DNA from: Micromonospora narathiwatensis
Lineage (GTDB): Bacteria > Actinomycetota > Actinomycetes > Mycobacteriales > Micromonosporaceae
Assembly: GCF_900089605.1 (NCBI RefSeq)
Contig: NZ_LT594324.1
Span: forward strand, 4,836,001 to 4,900,000
Direction: 5' to 3'
Length of the DNA stretch: 64,000 bases
The position numbers and the translations under genes are program-made. The notes below the pieces were generated by a model. It ran no database searches, was not told the origin of the DNA, and saw only the letters and a list, made by a program, of their open reading frames with translations. Positions 35,375 through 43,445 of this stretch are shown piece after piece; position 1 is the stretch's first letter; each line of letters opens with the position of its first letter.

Positions 35375-35556
35375 CCGGCGCGAAGTGGCACAAGAGCACG
35401 AAGAGCGGTAGCAATGGGGGTGACTGCGTCGAGGTCGCCGACAATCTGCCCGGCGTCGTCGGCGTACGCGACTCGAAGGACCCGACAGGCCCGGTCCTGA
35501 CCTTCGGCCCGGCCGCCTGGCGGGCCTTCCTCGCCCGGGTCGCCGAGCGAGCCTGA
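35365..35556 (+). CDS. DUF397 protein
   Basis: 63 residues from ATG 35365, overlapping the XRE stop. The DUF397 pattern is clear: WHKSTKSGSNGGDCVEVADN, then VGVRDSKDPTGPVLTF and WRAFLARV. Partner of the XRE-DUF5753 regulator. In characterised pairs the small protein modulates its regulator. Confidence 0.92.
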   Translation: MDLTGAKWHKSTKSGSNGGDCVEVADNLPGVVGVRDSKDPTGPVLTFGPAAWRAFLARVAERA

Positions 35557-35576
35557 CCGACCTCAGCAAGCGCGAG

Positions 35577-35608
35577 AGCGCCCGTCCCCACGCCTCGGGG
35601 CGGGCGCT
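35577..35608 (+). terminator. stem-loop terminator after DUF397 gene
   Basis: AGCGCCCG-T-CCCC (35577-35589) pairs with GGGG-CGGGCGCT (35597-35608) with one bulged base and a small loop, 21 bases past the stop. Confidence 0.7.
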
Positions 35609-35669
35609 TCGCCGTTCTGCTCAGCAGGATGACGCCGTGACAGCGCTCGGCACGCAGGGCGGACCGGGC

Positions 35670-36185
35670 TCAGCCCGCCTCGGCGACCCGTTCGGCGACC
35701 GCGTACGTCTCCGCGCCGAAGAGCACCAGCCGCGCCTCGGTGACGTACGCCGGGGTGGCCGCGTTCAGCACGGTCAGCGCCTGGCGTACGGCGTCCTCGA
35801 CCGGCCAGCCGTAGACGCCGGCCGAGACCAGCGGGAACGCGACCGTCCCCGCGCCCAGCTCGTCGGCGATCCGCAGGCTGTTGGCGTAGCAGTCGCGCAG
35901 CAGCGTCGACCGGTCCTCGCGCGGGGAGAAGACGGGCCCGACGGTGTGGATCACCCAGCGGGCCGGCAGGTTGCCGGCGGTGGTGGCGACCGCCTGCCCG
36001 GTGGACAGCCCGCGGCCGTACCGGGAGGCGCGCAGTGCCTGACACTCCGCGAGGATGGCCGGTCCGCCCCGGCGGTGGATGGCCCCGTCCACTCCCCCGC
36101 CGCCGAGCAGCGAGGAGTTGGCGGCGTTGACGATCGCGTCGACGCGCTGGGCGGTGATGTCCCCCTCTACCAGGACGATCTCCAC
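35670..36185 (-). CDS. macro-domain ADP-ribose-binding/hydrolase protein
   Basis: 171 residues, GTG 36185, one base after the preceding stop. Macro domain of the YmdB/O-acetyl-ADP-ribose deacetylase type: VEGDITAQRVDAIVNAANSSLLGGGGVDGAIHR, ARWVIHTVGPVF and VAFPLVSAGVYGWP. The Asn-Ala-Ala-Asn and GGGGVDGAIH segments are those that hold ADP-ribose. Co-transcription with an EI24 membrane protein is implied by the spacing. Confidence 0.93.
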   Translation of the reverse strand: MEIVLVEGDITAQRVDAIVNAANSSLLGGGGVDGAIHRRGGPAILAECQALRASRYGRGLSTGQAVATTAGNLPARWVIHTVGPVFSPREDRSTLLRDCYANSLRIADELGAGTVAFPLVSAGVYGWPVEDAVRQALTVLNAATPAYVTEARLVLFGAETYAVAERVAEAG

Positions 36186-36186
36186 G

Positions 36187-36978
36187 TCAGCTCTCCTCGA
36201 TGGGCTGTCCGAGCGACCGGCGGGCGAGCAGGGTGGCGCCGGCCACGGCGGCCGGCATGACGAGCACCGCGCCGAGCGGGATCAGGAAGCAGACGAAGAC
36301 CGCCACCCCGAAGCCGAGCGCGGTCGGCCGGTCGGCCCGCAGCAGCGAACGACGCTCCGGCAGCCCCATGCCGCGCCGGTAGAAGGGCGCGCCGACCAGC
36401 TCCAGGGCCAGGAACCAGCCGCCCACCGCCGCCCCGATCACAGGCACCACGGTCTGCCCGACCACCGGGATGAAGCCGGCCGCGAAGAGGGGTACGCCGA
36501 CCAGCACGGAGATGGCCACCAGCCGCAGCGAGTCGACGAGGCTGCGGCGCAGCGAGGCCCAGAACGGCACCTCCACCGCGCCCGGGGCGCCGCCGAGCCG
36601 GTCCTCGACCCGCTCGGAGATCTTCTCGTAGAACGGGTCGCCGATGGTCAGGGTGACCGCGGTGAAGGTGAGCACCGCGAGCAGCCCGGCGAGCCCGACG
36701 ATCGCCAGCCCGGCGATCACCCGGAGCAGGCTCCGCCCGCCCGTCGACCAGTCGTCGGCGAACGGGGTGATCAGCGCGGCCAGCTCGTCCACGAAGTACA
36801 GCAGGGTGGCGAACGCGGCGACGAAGAGCACGCCCGAGATGAGCGCGGGCACGATCCCCAGCAGCATCAGGCCGGGGCTGCGGACATAGAGGCCGAGTCC
36901 GCGTACCAGCAGGCCGGCGCCGGCGAGAAAGCGGCCGGCCGGGCCGGTCACGGGGGCGGCGAGGCGGGGTACGTCCAC
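36187..36978 (-). CDS. EI24 domain (CysZ-like) membrane protein
   Basis: 263 residues from GTG 36978. Several hydrophobic helices (about 30-60, 75-125, 150-185, 225-250). The family segment DPFYEKISERVEDRLGG and the RRSLVDSLRLVAISVLVGVPLFAAGFIPVVGQ block match the EI24/CysZ family, some members of which import sulfate. It is coupled to the macro-domain gene. The substrate is not established. Confidence 0.85.
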   Translation of the reverse strand: MDVPRLAAPVTGPAGRFLAGAGLLVRGLGLYVRSPGLMLLGIVPALISGVLFVAAFATLLYFVDELAALITPFADDWSTGGRSLLRVIAGLAIVGLAGLLAVLTFTAVTLTIGDPFYEKISERVEDRLGGAPGAVEVPFWASLRRSLVDSLRLVAISVLVGVPLFAAGFIPVVGQTVVPVIGAAVGGWFLALELVGAPFYRRGMGLPERRSLLRADRPTALGFGVAVFVCFLIPLGAVLVMPAAVAGATLLARRSLGQPIEES

Positions 36979-37067
36979 GAACGGACAGCCTAGTTGCCGT
37001 CCGCATCCCGGCGGGGTGTCGAGCCGGGTCGGCCGCCTCGGCGGAGGCTGCCCTACACAATGGGCGG

Positions 37068-38135
37068 GTGCGGGCGGCGCGGTTGATCTCGTTGGTGCTG
37101 TTGCTCCAGTCGCGGGGGACGATGACCGCGGCCGAGCTGGCCCACGAGCTGGAGGTCTCGGAGCGGACCGTCTACCGGGACGTGCTGGCGCTCTCCGCCG
37201 CCGGCGTGCCGGTGTACGCCGACCGGGGCCGGGCCGGCGGATACCGGCTGCTCGGCGGCTACCGGACCCGGCTGACCGGGCTGACCCGGGACGAGGCGGA
37301 GGCGCTCTTCCTGACCGGACTGCCCGGACCGGCCGGCGACATGGGACTCGCCGACGCGGTGGCCGCCGCCGAGCTGAAGGTGCTCGCCGCGCTCCCGCCG
37401 AGCCTGCGGGACGCGCCCGTCCGGACCGGGCAGCGGTTCCACCTCGACGTGCCGGGCTGGTTCCGCGAGTCCGCGCCACCCCGGTGGCTGACCGAGCTGG
37501 CCCGGGCGGTCTGGCGGGACCGGGTGGTCGAGTTGCGCTACCGCCGGGGCGAGCGGGAGGTGACCCGCACGGTCCAGCCGTACGGGCTGGTGCTGAAGAG
37601 CGGTGTCTGGTATCTGATCGGCCGGGTCGGCGACGGGTACCGCACGTACCGGGTGGACCGGGTGGTCGGCGTCGAGGTGGGTGAGGAGGGCTTCGACCGG
37701 GACGACGGCTTCGACCTCGGGGCGTACTGGCGCGGGCAGGCCGAGGCGTTCCTGCGGGAGATACTGCGGGCCGAGGTCACCGTCCGGCTCAGCCCCGCCG
37801 GCCTGCGCGCCCTCCGGCACCTCGTCGACGCCCCGTTCGTGTACGACGAGGCGGTCGACGCGGCCGGCGCACCCGACGGGCAGGGCCGGCGGGTGCTCCG
37901 GCTGCCCGTCGAGTCCGTCACCGTGGCGTACGCCCAACTGCTGGCGCTCGGTCCGGAGGTGGAGGTGCTCGACCCGCCGGAGCTGCGCGCCCGCTTCGTC
38001 GAGGCGGCCCGCCGGTCGGCCGCGCTCTACGCCGAGGCGCCCACGACGCCGGACGGGCCAGGCCCCGCGGCAGGGCCGGGCCCCGGCGCGGAGCCGGGCC
38101 CCGCCTCGGCCGAGCCGCCGGAAGGTCAGCGGTAA
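37068..38135 (+). CDS. YafY-type HTH-WYL transcriptional regulator
   Basis: 355 residues, GTG start. N-terminal winged HTH (TAAELAHELEVSERTVYRDVLALSAAGVPVYADRG), a WYL domain (VWYLIGRVGDGYRTYRVDRV) and a WCX-type C-terminus ending in a Gly/Pro/Ala tail. WYL domains sense nucleotides or other ligands. Its 3' end overlaps the convergent SDR gene by 10 bases, so the two may interfere with each other's transcription. Confidence 0.92.
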   Translation: MRAARLISLVLLLQSRGTMTAAELAHELEVSERTVYRDVLALSAAGVPVYADRGRAGGYRLLGGYRTRLTGLTRDEAEALFLTGLPGPAGDMGLADAVAAAELKVLAALPPSLRDAPVRTGQRFHLDVPGWFRESAPPRWLTELARAVWRDRVVELRYRRGEREVTRTVQPYGLVLKSGVWYLIGRVGDGYRTYRVDRVVGVEVGEEGFDRDDGFDLGAYWRGQAEAFLREILRAEVTVRLSPAGLRALRHLVDAPFVYDEAVDAAGAPDGQGRRVLRLPVESVTVAYAQLLALGPEVEVLDPPELRARFVEAARRSAALYAEAPTTPDGPGPAAGPGPGAEPGPASAEPPEGQR

Positions 38136-39040
38136 CCGGTGTCGTCCGCCCGCCCACCGGTCGCCACGACCTCGTCGTGGTACCGCGACCAGTGCGGGCG
38201 GGTGCCATCGAGATCGGTGAAGCCGTACACCTGGGCCAGCCCGCCGCTGTCCACGGACTGGCCGTTCCAGCGGGCCCGGTCCGGGTCGGCGGCCAGGGCG
38301 GCCACCGCGCGTCCGACGAAGGCCGGCGTCTCCGACATGACGAAGTGCGGATCCTTCGCCGCGCCGTCGCGCCAGTTGGCCTCGGTGACGCCGAAGTGCT
38401 CCAGCATCGCCTCGGAGCGGAGCCAGCCGGGGGTGAGCGCCACCGCCGTGCACCGGTGCGGCGCCAACTCGTGCGCCTGGGTGAAGGCGAGCCGGTTCAC
38501 CGACATCTTGGCGAGGTCGTAGAAGACCGAGAGCCGGTACGTGCGGTCGTTGTACTCCCTGGTGCCGTCGCCGATCTCGACGACCAGGCCGCCCGGGTCG
38601 CGGATCATCAGCGGCAGGGCGAAATGGCTGGTGATGATGTGGGTGTCCACGGCCAGCCGGAGCATACGGAAGCCGGCGTCGAGGGGTTGCTCCCAGACCG
38701 GCCTCTCCCAGGTGATCAGCGGGTCGGCCCCCCAGATGTCGTTGACCAGCACGTCCAGCCGGCCCTGCTCGGCGTCGATCCGCTCGATCAGGCGGCGTAC
38801 CTGGTCGGGGTCGAGGTGGTCGACCGGTACGGCGATGCCGGTGCCACCGGCTGCGGTGACCAGCTCGGCGGTCTCCTCGATGGTCTCCGGCCGGTCCATC
38901 TCGGACCGGCGTTCCCGGGTGCTGCGGCCGGTGGCGTAGACCGTGGCCCCGGCGGCACCGAGCTGGACGGCGATCTGCCGGCCGGCGCCCCGGGTCGCCC
39001 CGGCGACGAGCGCGATCTTCCCTGTCAGCGGTTGCGTCAT
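38126..39040 (-). CDS. SDR-family oxidoreductase
   Basis: 304 residues. Cofactor motif GATRGAGRQIA, then LDVLVNDIWGAD instead of the common NNAG, and FYDLAKMSVNRLAF around the position of the catalytic Lys. These variants match a known subgroup of extended SDRs. The 3' end overlaps the WYL regulator convergently by 10 bases. The substrate is unknown. Confidence 0.88.
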   Translation of the reverse strand: MTQPLTGKIALVAGATRGAGRQIAVQLGAAGATVYATGRSTRERRSEMDRPETIEETAELVTAAGGTGIAVPVDHLDPDQVRRLIERIDAEQGRLDVLVNDIWGADPLITWERPVWEQPLDAGFRMLRLAVDTHIITSHFALPLMIRDPGGLVVEIGDGTREYNDRTYRLSVFYDLAKMSVNRLAFTQAHELAPHRCTAVALTPGWLRSEAMLEHFGVTEANWRDGAAKDPHFVMSETPAFVGRAVAALAADPDRARWNGQSVDSGGLAQVYGFTDLDGTRPHWSRYHDEVVATGGRADDTGYR

Positions 39041-39108
39041 GCGGACGACGATGGCAGCGATACCTGACAGCGGAAGTCCGGTTTTCCGGCCGATCGGGAT
39101 CCGCCATC

Positions 39109-39804
39109 ATGGCCGTTATGCGCCTGCTGCTCTCCGGGATCGTCGGCTCGGTCGCGTACGGGCTGGCCGGCCCCGACTCGGACGTGGACCGGATCGGTGT
39201 CTTCGCCGCGCCGACGGTCGCCTTCCACGGCCTGCGTCCGCCCCAGGAGTCGGTGGTCACCACCAACCCGGACGTGACCATGCACGAGGCCGGGAAATAC
39301 TGCCGCCTCGCGCTGAGCGGCAACCCCACCGCGACCGAGCTGATGTGGCTGCCGGACGACTGCTACGAGACCCGTACCGAGTTCGGCGAGCGGCTCGTCG
39401 CCATCCGCTCGGCGTTCCTCAGTGCGCCCCGGGTCCGGGACGCCTACCTCGGGTACGCCACCCAGCAGTTCCGCAAGCTGACCAGCCGGGACTCCAGCGT
39501 CGGTGGGCGGCGCCGCTCGGCGAAGCACGCCCGGCACCTGGCCCGGCTGTTGCACCAGGGTCGGGTGCTCTACGCGACCGGGGTCCTGGAGATCCGGCTG
39601 GCCGACCCGGAGTGGTTCCGGGCCTTCGGCGAGCGGGTCGCGGGCGGCGCGCTGGCCGAGGCGGAGGCGCTGGTCGCGGCGGCCGAGCAGGACTTCGACC
39701 GGATCCGCACCCCGCTGCCGGACCGCCCGGACGAGGAGACCGTGGAACGCTGGCTGCTCGACGTCCGGGCCGCCCATCTGCCGCCGGCGCAGTACCTGGA
39801 CTGA
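39109..39804 (+). CDS. predicted nucleotidyltransferase (RlaP-like)
   Basis: 231 residues; ATG 39109, or ATG 39118. The Pol-beta-superfamily nucleotidyltransferase motif is GSVAYGLAGPDSDVDRIGVF: GS, then a D-x-D pair expected to hold Mg. The C-terminal helices (KHARHLARLLHQGRVLYATG) fit the RlaP family, which is often linked with RNA ligase or repair genes, though none is present here. The substrate is unknown. Confidence 0.85.
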   Translation: MAVMRLLLSGIVGSVAYGLAGPDSDVDRIGVFAAPTVAFHGLRPPQESVVTTNPDVTMHEAGKYCRLALSGNPTATELMWLPDDCYETRTEFGERLVAIRSAFLSAPRVRDAYLGYATQQFRKLTSRDSSVGGRRRSAKHARHLARLLHQGRVLYATGVLEIRLADPEWFRAFGERVAGGALAEAEALVAAAEQDFDRIRTPLPDRPDEETVERWLLDVRAAHLPPAQYLD

Positions 39805-39830
39805 ACCCGGGCCAGTTGGCGCGGCGGGGG

Positions 39831-40568
39831 CTAGTCCGCGAGGCGGACGCGGACCCGGCGGTTGGCCCGGCCCTTGCTCTCCACCTTGACCACCTGGACC
39901 TTGCCGATCTGCGCGGTCGAGGCGACGTGGGTGCCCCCGTCGGCCTGCACGTCCAGCCCGACGATGTCGACGATCCGGACCTCCTGCTCGTCGGGCGGGA
40001 TCAGGTTGGACTGGGTACGGATGATGTCCGGCAGGGCCAGCGCCTCCGCCCTGGGCAGCACCCGTACGGCGACCGACCGGTCGGCGGCCACCTCGGCGTT
40101 GACCAGCTCCTCGATCCGGGACTTGAAGTCCGGCGGCACCTCGGGGAGGTTGAAGTCCATCCGGGCCTCGCCGGGTTCCATGTTGCCGCCGGTGACCAGC
40201 GCGCCGAAGTCCCGGAACACCACCCCGCAGAGCACGTGCAGGCCGGAGTGGGTCCGCATCAGCATGGTCCGGCGGGCGTCCTCGACCGCGCCGGTGACGG
40301 CGGTGCCGACCGGCGGCACCGGGTCACCCTCGGCGGGAATCAGCCAGAGGTCGTCGCCCTTGCGGGTGCCCGCGATCCGGGTCTGCACCCCCTGCCAGAG
40401 CAGCACTCCGTGGTCCGGCGGCTGGCCGCCACCGCCCGGGTAGAAGGCCGACCGGTCCAGCACGATGCCCTGCTCGGGATCGGCCGCCAGCACCGTGCAC
40501 GACCACTCCCGCAGGGTCGGGTCGGCGAGGTCGAGGCGGTGCGTACGGCCGTGATGTGTGACACCCAT
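39831..40568 (-). CDS. alanyl-tRNA editing protein (AlaX family)
   Basis: 245 residues from ATG 40568 (MGVTHHGRTH). A stand-alone editing domain that removes Ser or Gly mis-charged on tRNA-Ala. Visible are RSAFYPGGGGQPPDHG, the zinc motif MRTHSGLHVL (HxxxH) and DVQADGGTHVAST. In AlaX proteins the second motif is usually CxxxH; here the Cys is Asp, giving DxxxH, which may still bind zinc. It lies 11 bases from the hydrolase gene upstream on the same strand. Confidence 0.9.
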   Translation of the reverse strand: MGVTHHGRTHRLDLADPTLREWSCTVLAADPEQGIVLDRSAFYPGGGGQPPDHGVLLWQGVQTRIAGTRKGDDLWLIPAEGDPVPPVGTAVTGAVEDARRTMLMRTHSGLHVLCGVVFRDFGALVTGGNMEPGEARMDFNLPEVPPDFKSRIEELVNAEVAADRSVAVRVLPRAEALALPDIIRTQSNLIPPDEQEVRIVDIVGLDVQADGGTHVASTAQIGKVQVVKVESKGRANRRVRVRLAD

Positions 40569-40579
40569 GGCAGGGGACG

Positions 40580-41467
40580 TTACCCGTTGAGGAAGGTCGA
40601 GATCCGCTCCCGCAGGTCGGCGCGCTCCGTCCAGAGCACGCCCGGCCGGTCGTACACGTGCAGGGTGGCCTGCGGGAGCGCGGCGGCGAGCTGCTCGGCG
40701 ACCGCCACCGGGTGCAGGTCGTCGCCGGCACAGCCGATCACCAGCGCCGGCGCGGTGACCCCGGCGAGCGCCGCGGCGTCCCGCAGCGGGGCCTGCTCCG
40801 GCAGGCCGGCCAGGCCCGGCGCGAGCCCGTCCCGCAGCAGCTGGTCGAGCCGCTGCCGCAGGTACGCCCACCCGGCCGGGGTGTTGCGCACGGCCGGCGG
40901 CAGTTCCAGCGACACCACGTCGGCCAGCGCGGAGGCGTCCCCGTCGGCCACGGCGTCGAGCAGGTCGGACAGCCGGGCCCGGGCCACCTCGCCGCGCGGG
41001 GTGTCCAGCACGGCGGGAAGGAAGAAGACGAGGCGCTCGAAGCGTTCCGGGCTCTCGACGAGCAGCCGGCACAGCGCACCCGCGCCGAGGCTCGCCCCGA
41101 ACGCCCGGGTGGCACCGCCGAGATCGGCGATCGCCCGCAGGTCGCGGGCCAGGTCCAGATAGCTCCACGGCCCGGGGGGCGAGTCGGAGCGGCCGTGCCC
41201 ACGGAACTGGAAGAAGATCTTGCGGCCGGTGACCGCGCTGCCGAAGGGGCGCGTGGTGGCGATGCCGTTGCCGAGCCCGTGCGCGAACACCGTCACCGGG
41301 TCACCGGTGCCGGTGACCAATCGCTCCAGCCGTACGCCGTGCGGGGTGGTGACCAGATCGGTCTCCGGATCGGGCAGGGCCGGCCGGCCGGTGCGGGGCG
41401 CGCCGGGACCGGGGCCCCAGGTACGCGGGCCGCCGTCCGGCGGCGGGGGCCAGCGGAAGCCCCTCAC
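40580..41467 (-). CDS. alpha/beta hydrolase
   Basis: 295 residues from GTG 41467, whose GTGA overlaps the preceding DUF2516 stop. Fold marks: VFAHGLGNG, FQFRGHGRSDSP, nucleophile elbow FGASLGAGAL (GxSxG) and a late Asp-containing GCAGDDLHPVAVA. The canonical catalytic His near the C-terminus is not obvious. The N-terminal 35 residues are Pro/Gly-rich, so a later start is possible. The substrate is unknown. Confidence 0.85.
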   Translation of the reverse strand: MRGFRWPPPPDGGPRTWGPGPGAPRTGRPALPDPETDLVTTPHGVRLERLVTGTGDPVTVFAHGLGNGIATTRPFGSAVTGRKIFFQFRGHGRSDSPPGPWSYLDLARDLRAIADLGGATRAFGASLGAGALCRLLVESPERFERLVFFLPAVLDTPRGEVARARLSDLLDAVADGDASALADVVSLELPPAVRNTPAGWAYLRQRLDQLLRDGLAPGLAGLPEQAPLRDAAALAGVTAPALVIGCAGDDLHPVAVAEQLAAALPQATLHVYDRPGVLWTERADLRERISTFLNG

Positions 41468-41787
41468 CAGAAGCCTCGGCCGTCCTGTAGGTCACGCAGC
41501 CCGACCCGGACGTCCAGCAGGTAGATCAGGGCTGCCGCGATGCCGATCAGGCCGAAGATGCTCAGCACGCCGCCGAAGCCGAACGCCGGCAACGTCAGGA
41601 TCAGGCAGAGCGCCAGGATCGCGATCCAGCCGCCCTTGGGCAGGGTGCCGATCGCGGCGAACGCGTCGGAGCGCTGGGTGATCGCGTGCACCAGCGCCAC
41701 TCCCTCGATCACCAGGGCGAAGACGAGCAGGATCAGCTCGATCACGTAGCGGACTTCGTACACGAAGATCGGCGCGGCGTAGGCCAT
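41464..41787 (-). CDS. DUF2516 membrane protein
   Basis: 107 residues with about three hydrophobic helices (10-38, 52-70, 72-92). Matches the actinobacterial DUF2516 family and the position next to hbhA seen in mycobacteria (Rv0475-Rv0476). Coupled by GTGA to the following hydrolase. Function unknown. Confidence 0.85.
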   Translation of the reverse strand: MAYAAPIFVYEVRYVIELILLVFALVIEGVALVHAITQRSDAFAAIGTLPKGGWIAILALCLILTLPAFGFGGVLSIFGLIGIAAALIYLLDVRVGLRDLQDGRGFW

Positions 41788-41859
41788 GTCGGCAAGCTTA
41801 TGCCGAGACCCCGGAAACGTCCGAGAGGACGCCGTCCGGGGTCCCGACCCGGGATCGAC

Positions 41860-42651
41860 CTATTCGGCGGTCGGACGGGTCCGCCGGGTGGTCTTCGGCA
41901 GTTTCGCCGACGGGGTGGCCGGCTTGGCCGCGGCGGCCTTGGCGGCGGTGGACCGGGTGGCCCGGGTCCGCTTCACCGCGGCCGGCTTGGCCGCAGCCGC
42001 CTCGGCCACCTCGGCCGGGCTGGGCACCTCGGCCGGCCGCTCGGCCACCTCGGCCGGCTGGGCGGCCTCGGCGGCGACCGGCTGCGCGGCCTCGGCGGCC
42101 GGCGTGCGGTCGGTCTCGGTCGCCTCGATGTCGGCGTTCACCGTGTCGGCGGCCTCCAGTACGCCGGCACCGACGACCCGCTCACCCCGGGCGACCAGTT
42201 CGGCGTACGCCGACACGGCGCGCTCCTGGGCGTCGGCCATGGCGCGCTCGGCCCGGGCCTGGGCGGACTGCGCGCCGGCCAGCACGGCGGCGGCGTTACG
42301 GGTGGCCGCCTCGCGGAGCCTGGGCAGGTCGAACTCGGCGGCGGCGGCGCGCTCCCGCAGGCCGGCCGCGCTCAGGTTGGCCGCCCGCTCCCGCAGACCG
42401 GCCGCGCTCAGGTTGGCGGCGCGCTCCCGCAGGCCGCTCGCGGTGAGGTTGGCGTTCTTCAGCGTCTCGGTGGCCTTCTCGCGCAGCTCGACGCCGGTGA
42501 CGACGGCCTTGCCGCCGAGGTCGGCGACGACCCGGGTGCCCAGTTCGCCCACCACGGTGGGGAGCTTGCGCAGCTGTTCGAGGGCCAGTTCGCCGGCACC
42601 GGCGGCGGCGTAGAGCGGGGCCGGGATGCGGTTGGTCTTCGGCTGGGTCAT
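41860..42651 (-). CDS. HbhA-like (heparin-binding haemagglutinin-type) protein
   Basis: 263 residues. A long Ala/Glu/Arg helix forms most of residues 10-180, probably coiled coil, including near-identical copies of GLRERAANLSAA. The C-terminal 90 residues are Ala/Pro/Lys-rich (KPAAVKRTRATRST, AKLPKTTRRTRPTAE), like the Lys-rich tail of mycobacterial HbhA, which binds heparan sulfate. In a non-pathogen it may instead work at the membrane or cell wall. Its ATG overlaps the XRE gene's stop by ATGA, and DUF2516 follows: the Rv0474-hbhA-Rv0476 order. Confidence 0.83.
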   Translation of the reverse strand: MTQPKTNRIPAPLYAAAGAGELALEQLRKLPTVVGELGTRVVADLGGKAVVTGVELREKATETLKNANLTASGLRERAANLSAAGLRERAANLSAAGLRERAAAAEFDLPRLREAATRNAAAVLAGAQSAQARAERAMADAQERAVSAYAELVARGERVVGAGVLEAADTVNADIEATETDRTPAAEAAQPVAAEAAQPAEVAERPAEVPSPAEVAEAAAAKPAAVKRTRATRSTAAKAAAAKPATPSAKLPKTTRRTRPTAE

Positions 42652-43334
42652 GACTTCTCCTCCTCGGCCGCACCGGCGGCCTTCCGGACCGCCCCGCGGG
42701 CGGTCTCCTCCTCGGTGACGGCGGTGGTCGGGGCGGGGGTCGCCCCCGCCTCGGTGACGGCGACCGACTCGAGGACCGCCTCGGTCGGGCTGCCGCCCGG
42801 CGTCGTGGGGCCGGTCGCGGCCGGCGTGACGGTGGCCGGAGCCTGCGGCGCCTCGCCCGGCGTGCCGGCCGTCGGGATCGGCCCGGTGGCGGCCTGTCCG
42901 GCGGGACTCGGGGCCGGCTCGGTGGCGGCCTGCCCGGCCGGGGTCTCGGCCGGCCCGGTGGTCGCCTGGGCGGCGGCGGTCGCCTCGGCGAGCCGCGCGT
43001 TCTCCCGGCGGAACGTCTCGTAGATCTGGGTGAGCGACTGCTTCTGCGCCATGGTCAACTCGGGGTCGACGGCGATCGCGGCGAGCACGCCCTGCCCCTC
43101 CTTGGCGTCCAGCAGCCCGGCCCGCAGGTACATGGCCGGGGTGGAGACGCGCAGCGCGCTGGCGAGTTGCTGGAGCACCTCCGCGCTCGGCTTGCGCAGG
43201 CCGCGCTCGATCTGGCTGAGGTACGGATTGCTGACGCCGGCCTGCTCGGCGAGCTGGCGCAGCGAGATCTTCGCGTTCCGGCGCAGGTCGCGAATGAATC
43301 CGCCGACGTCGGGAAGGTCCTTGCTGGTGGCCAT
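42648..43334 (-). CDS. XRE-family regulator of hbhA-type operon
   Basis: 228 residues. The N-terminal HTH is clear (FIRDLRRNAKISLRQLAEQAGVSNPYLSQIERGLRKPS), with a following SLTQIYETFRRENARL helix that ends the Rv0474-like core (about 120 residues). The remaining 100 residues are an Ala/Pro/Thr-rich tail, longer than in the mycobacterial homologue. It is coupled to the HbhA-like gene. A palindrome 32 bases upstream of the start is a candidate operator. Confidence 0.88.
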   Translation of the reverse strand: MATSKDLPDVGGFIRDLRRNAKISLRQLAEQAGVSNPYLSQIERGLRKPSAEVLQQLASALRVSTPAMYLRAGLLDAKEGQGVLAAIAVDPELTMAQKQSLTQIYETFRRENARLAEATAAAQATTGPAETPAGQAATEPAPSPAGQAATGPIPTAGTPGEAPQAPATVTPAATGPTTPGGSPTEAVLESVAVTEAGATPAPTTAVTEEETARGAVRKAAGAAEEEKS

Positions 43335-43365
43335 GACTCCACGCTAACTCGCCCTGCTAGCTCCT

Positions 43366-43382
43366 GCAAGCAAAATGCTTGC
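43366..43382. promoter_or_regulatory. candidate operator upstream of XRE-hbhA operon
   Basis: GCAAGCA (43366-43372) and TGCTTGC (43376-43382) form an inverted repeat with a 3-base spacer. A second pair, GCTAACT (43343-43349) and AGTTAGC (43386-43392), surrounds it. Both lie in the 111-base gap between the XRE gene and the divergent hydrolase. Confidence 0.55.
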
Positions 43383-43445
43383 CAAAGTTAGCAGCGCCTC
43401 CGGCCACCGGTTGCGCACCCGGTGTCCGGTCCGTACCGTGCCCCC

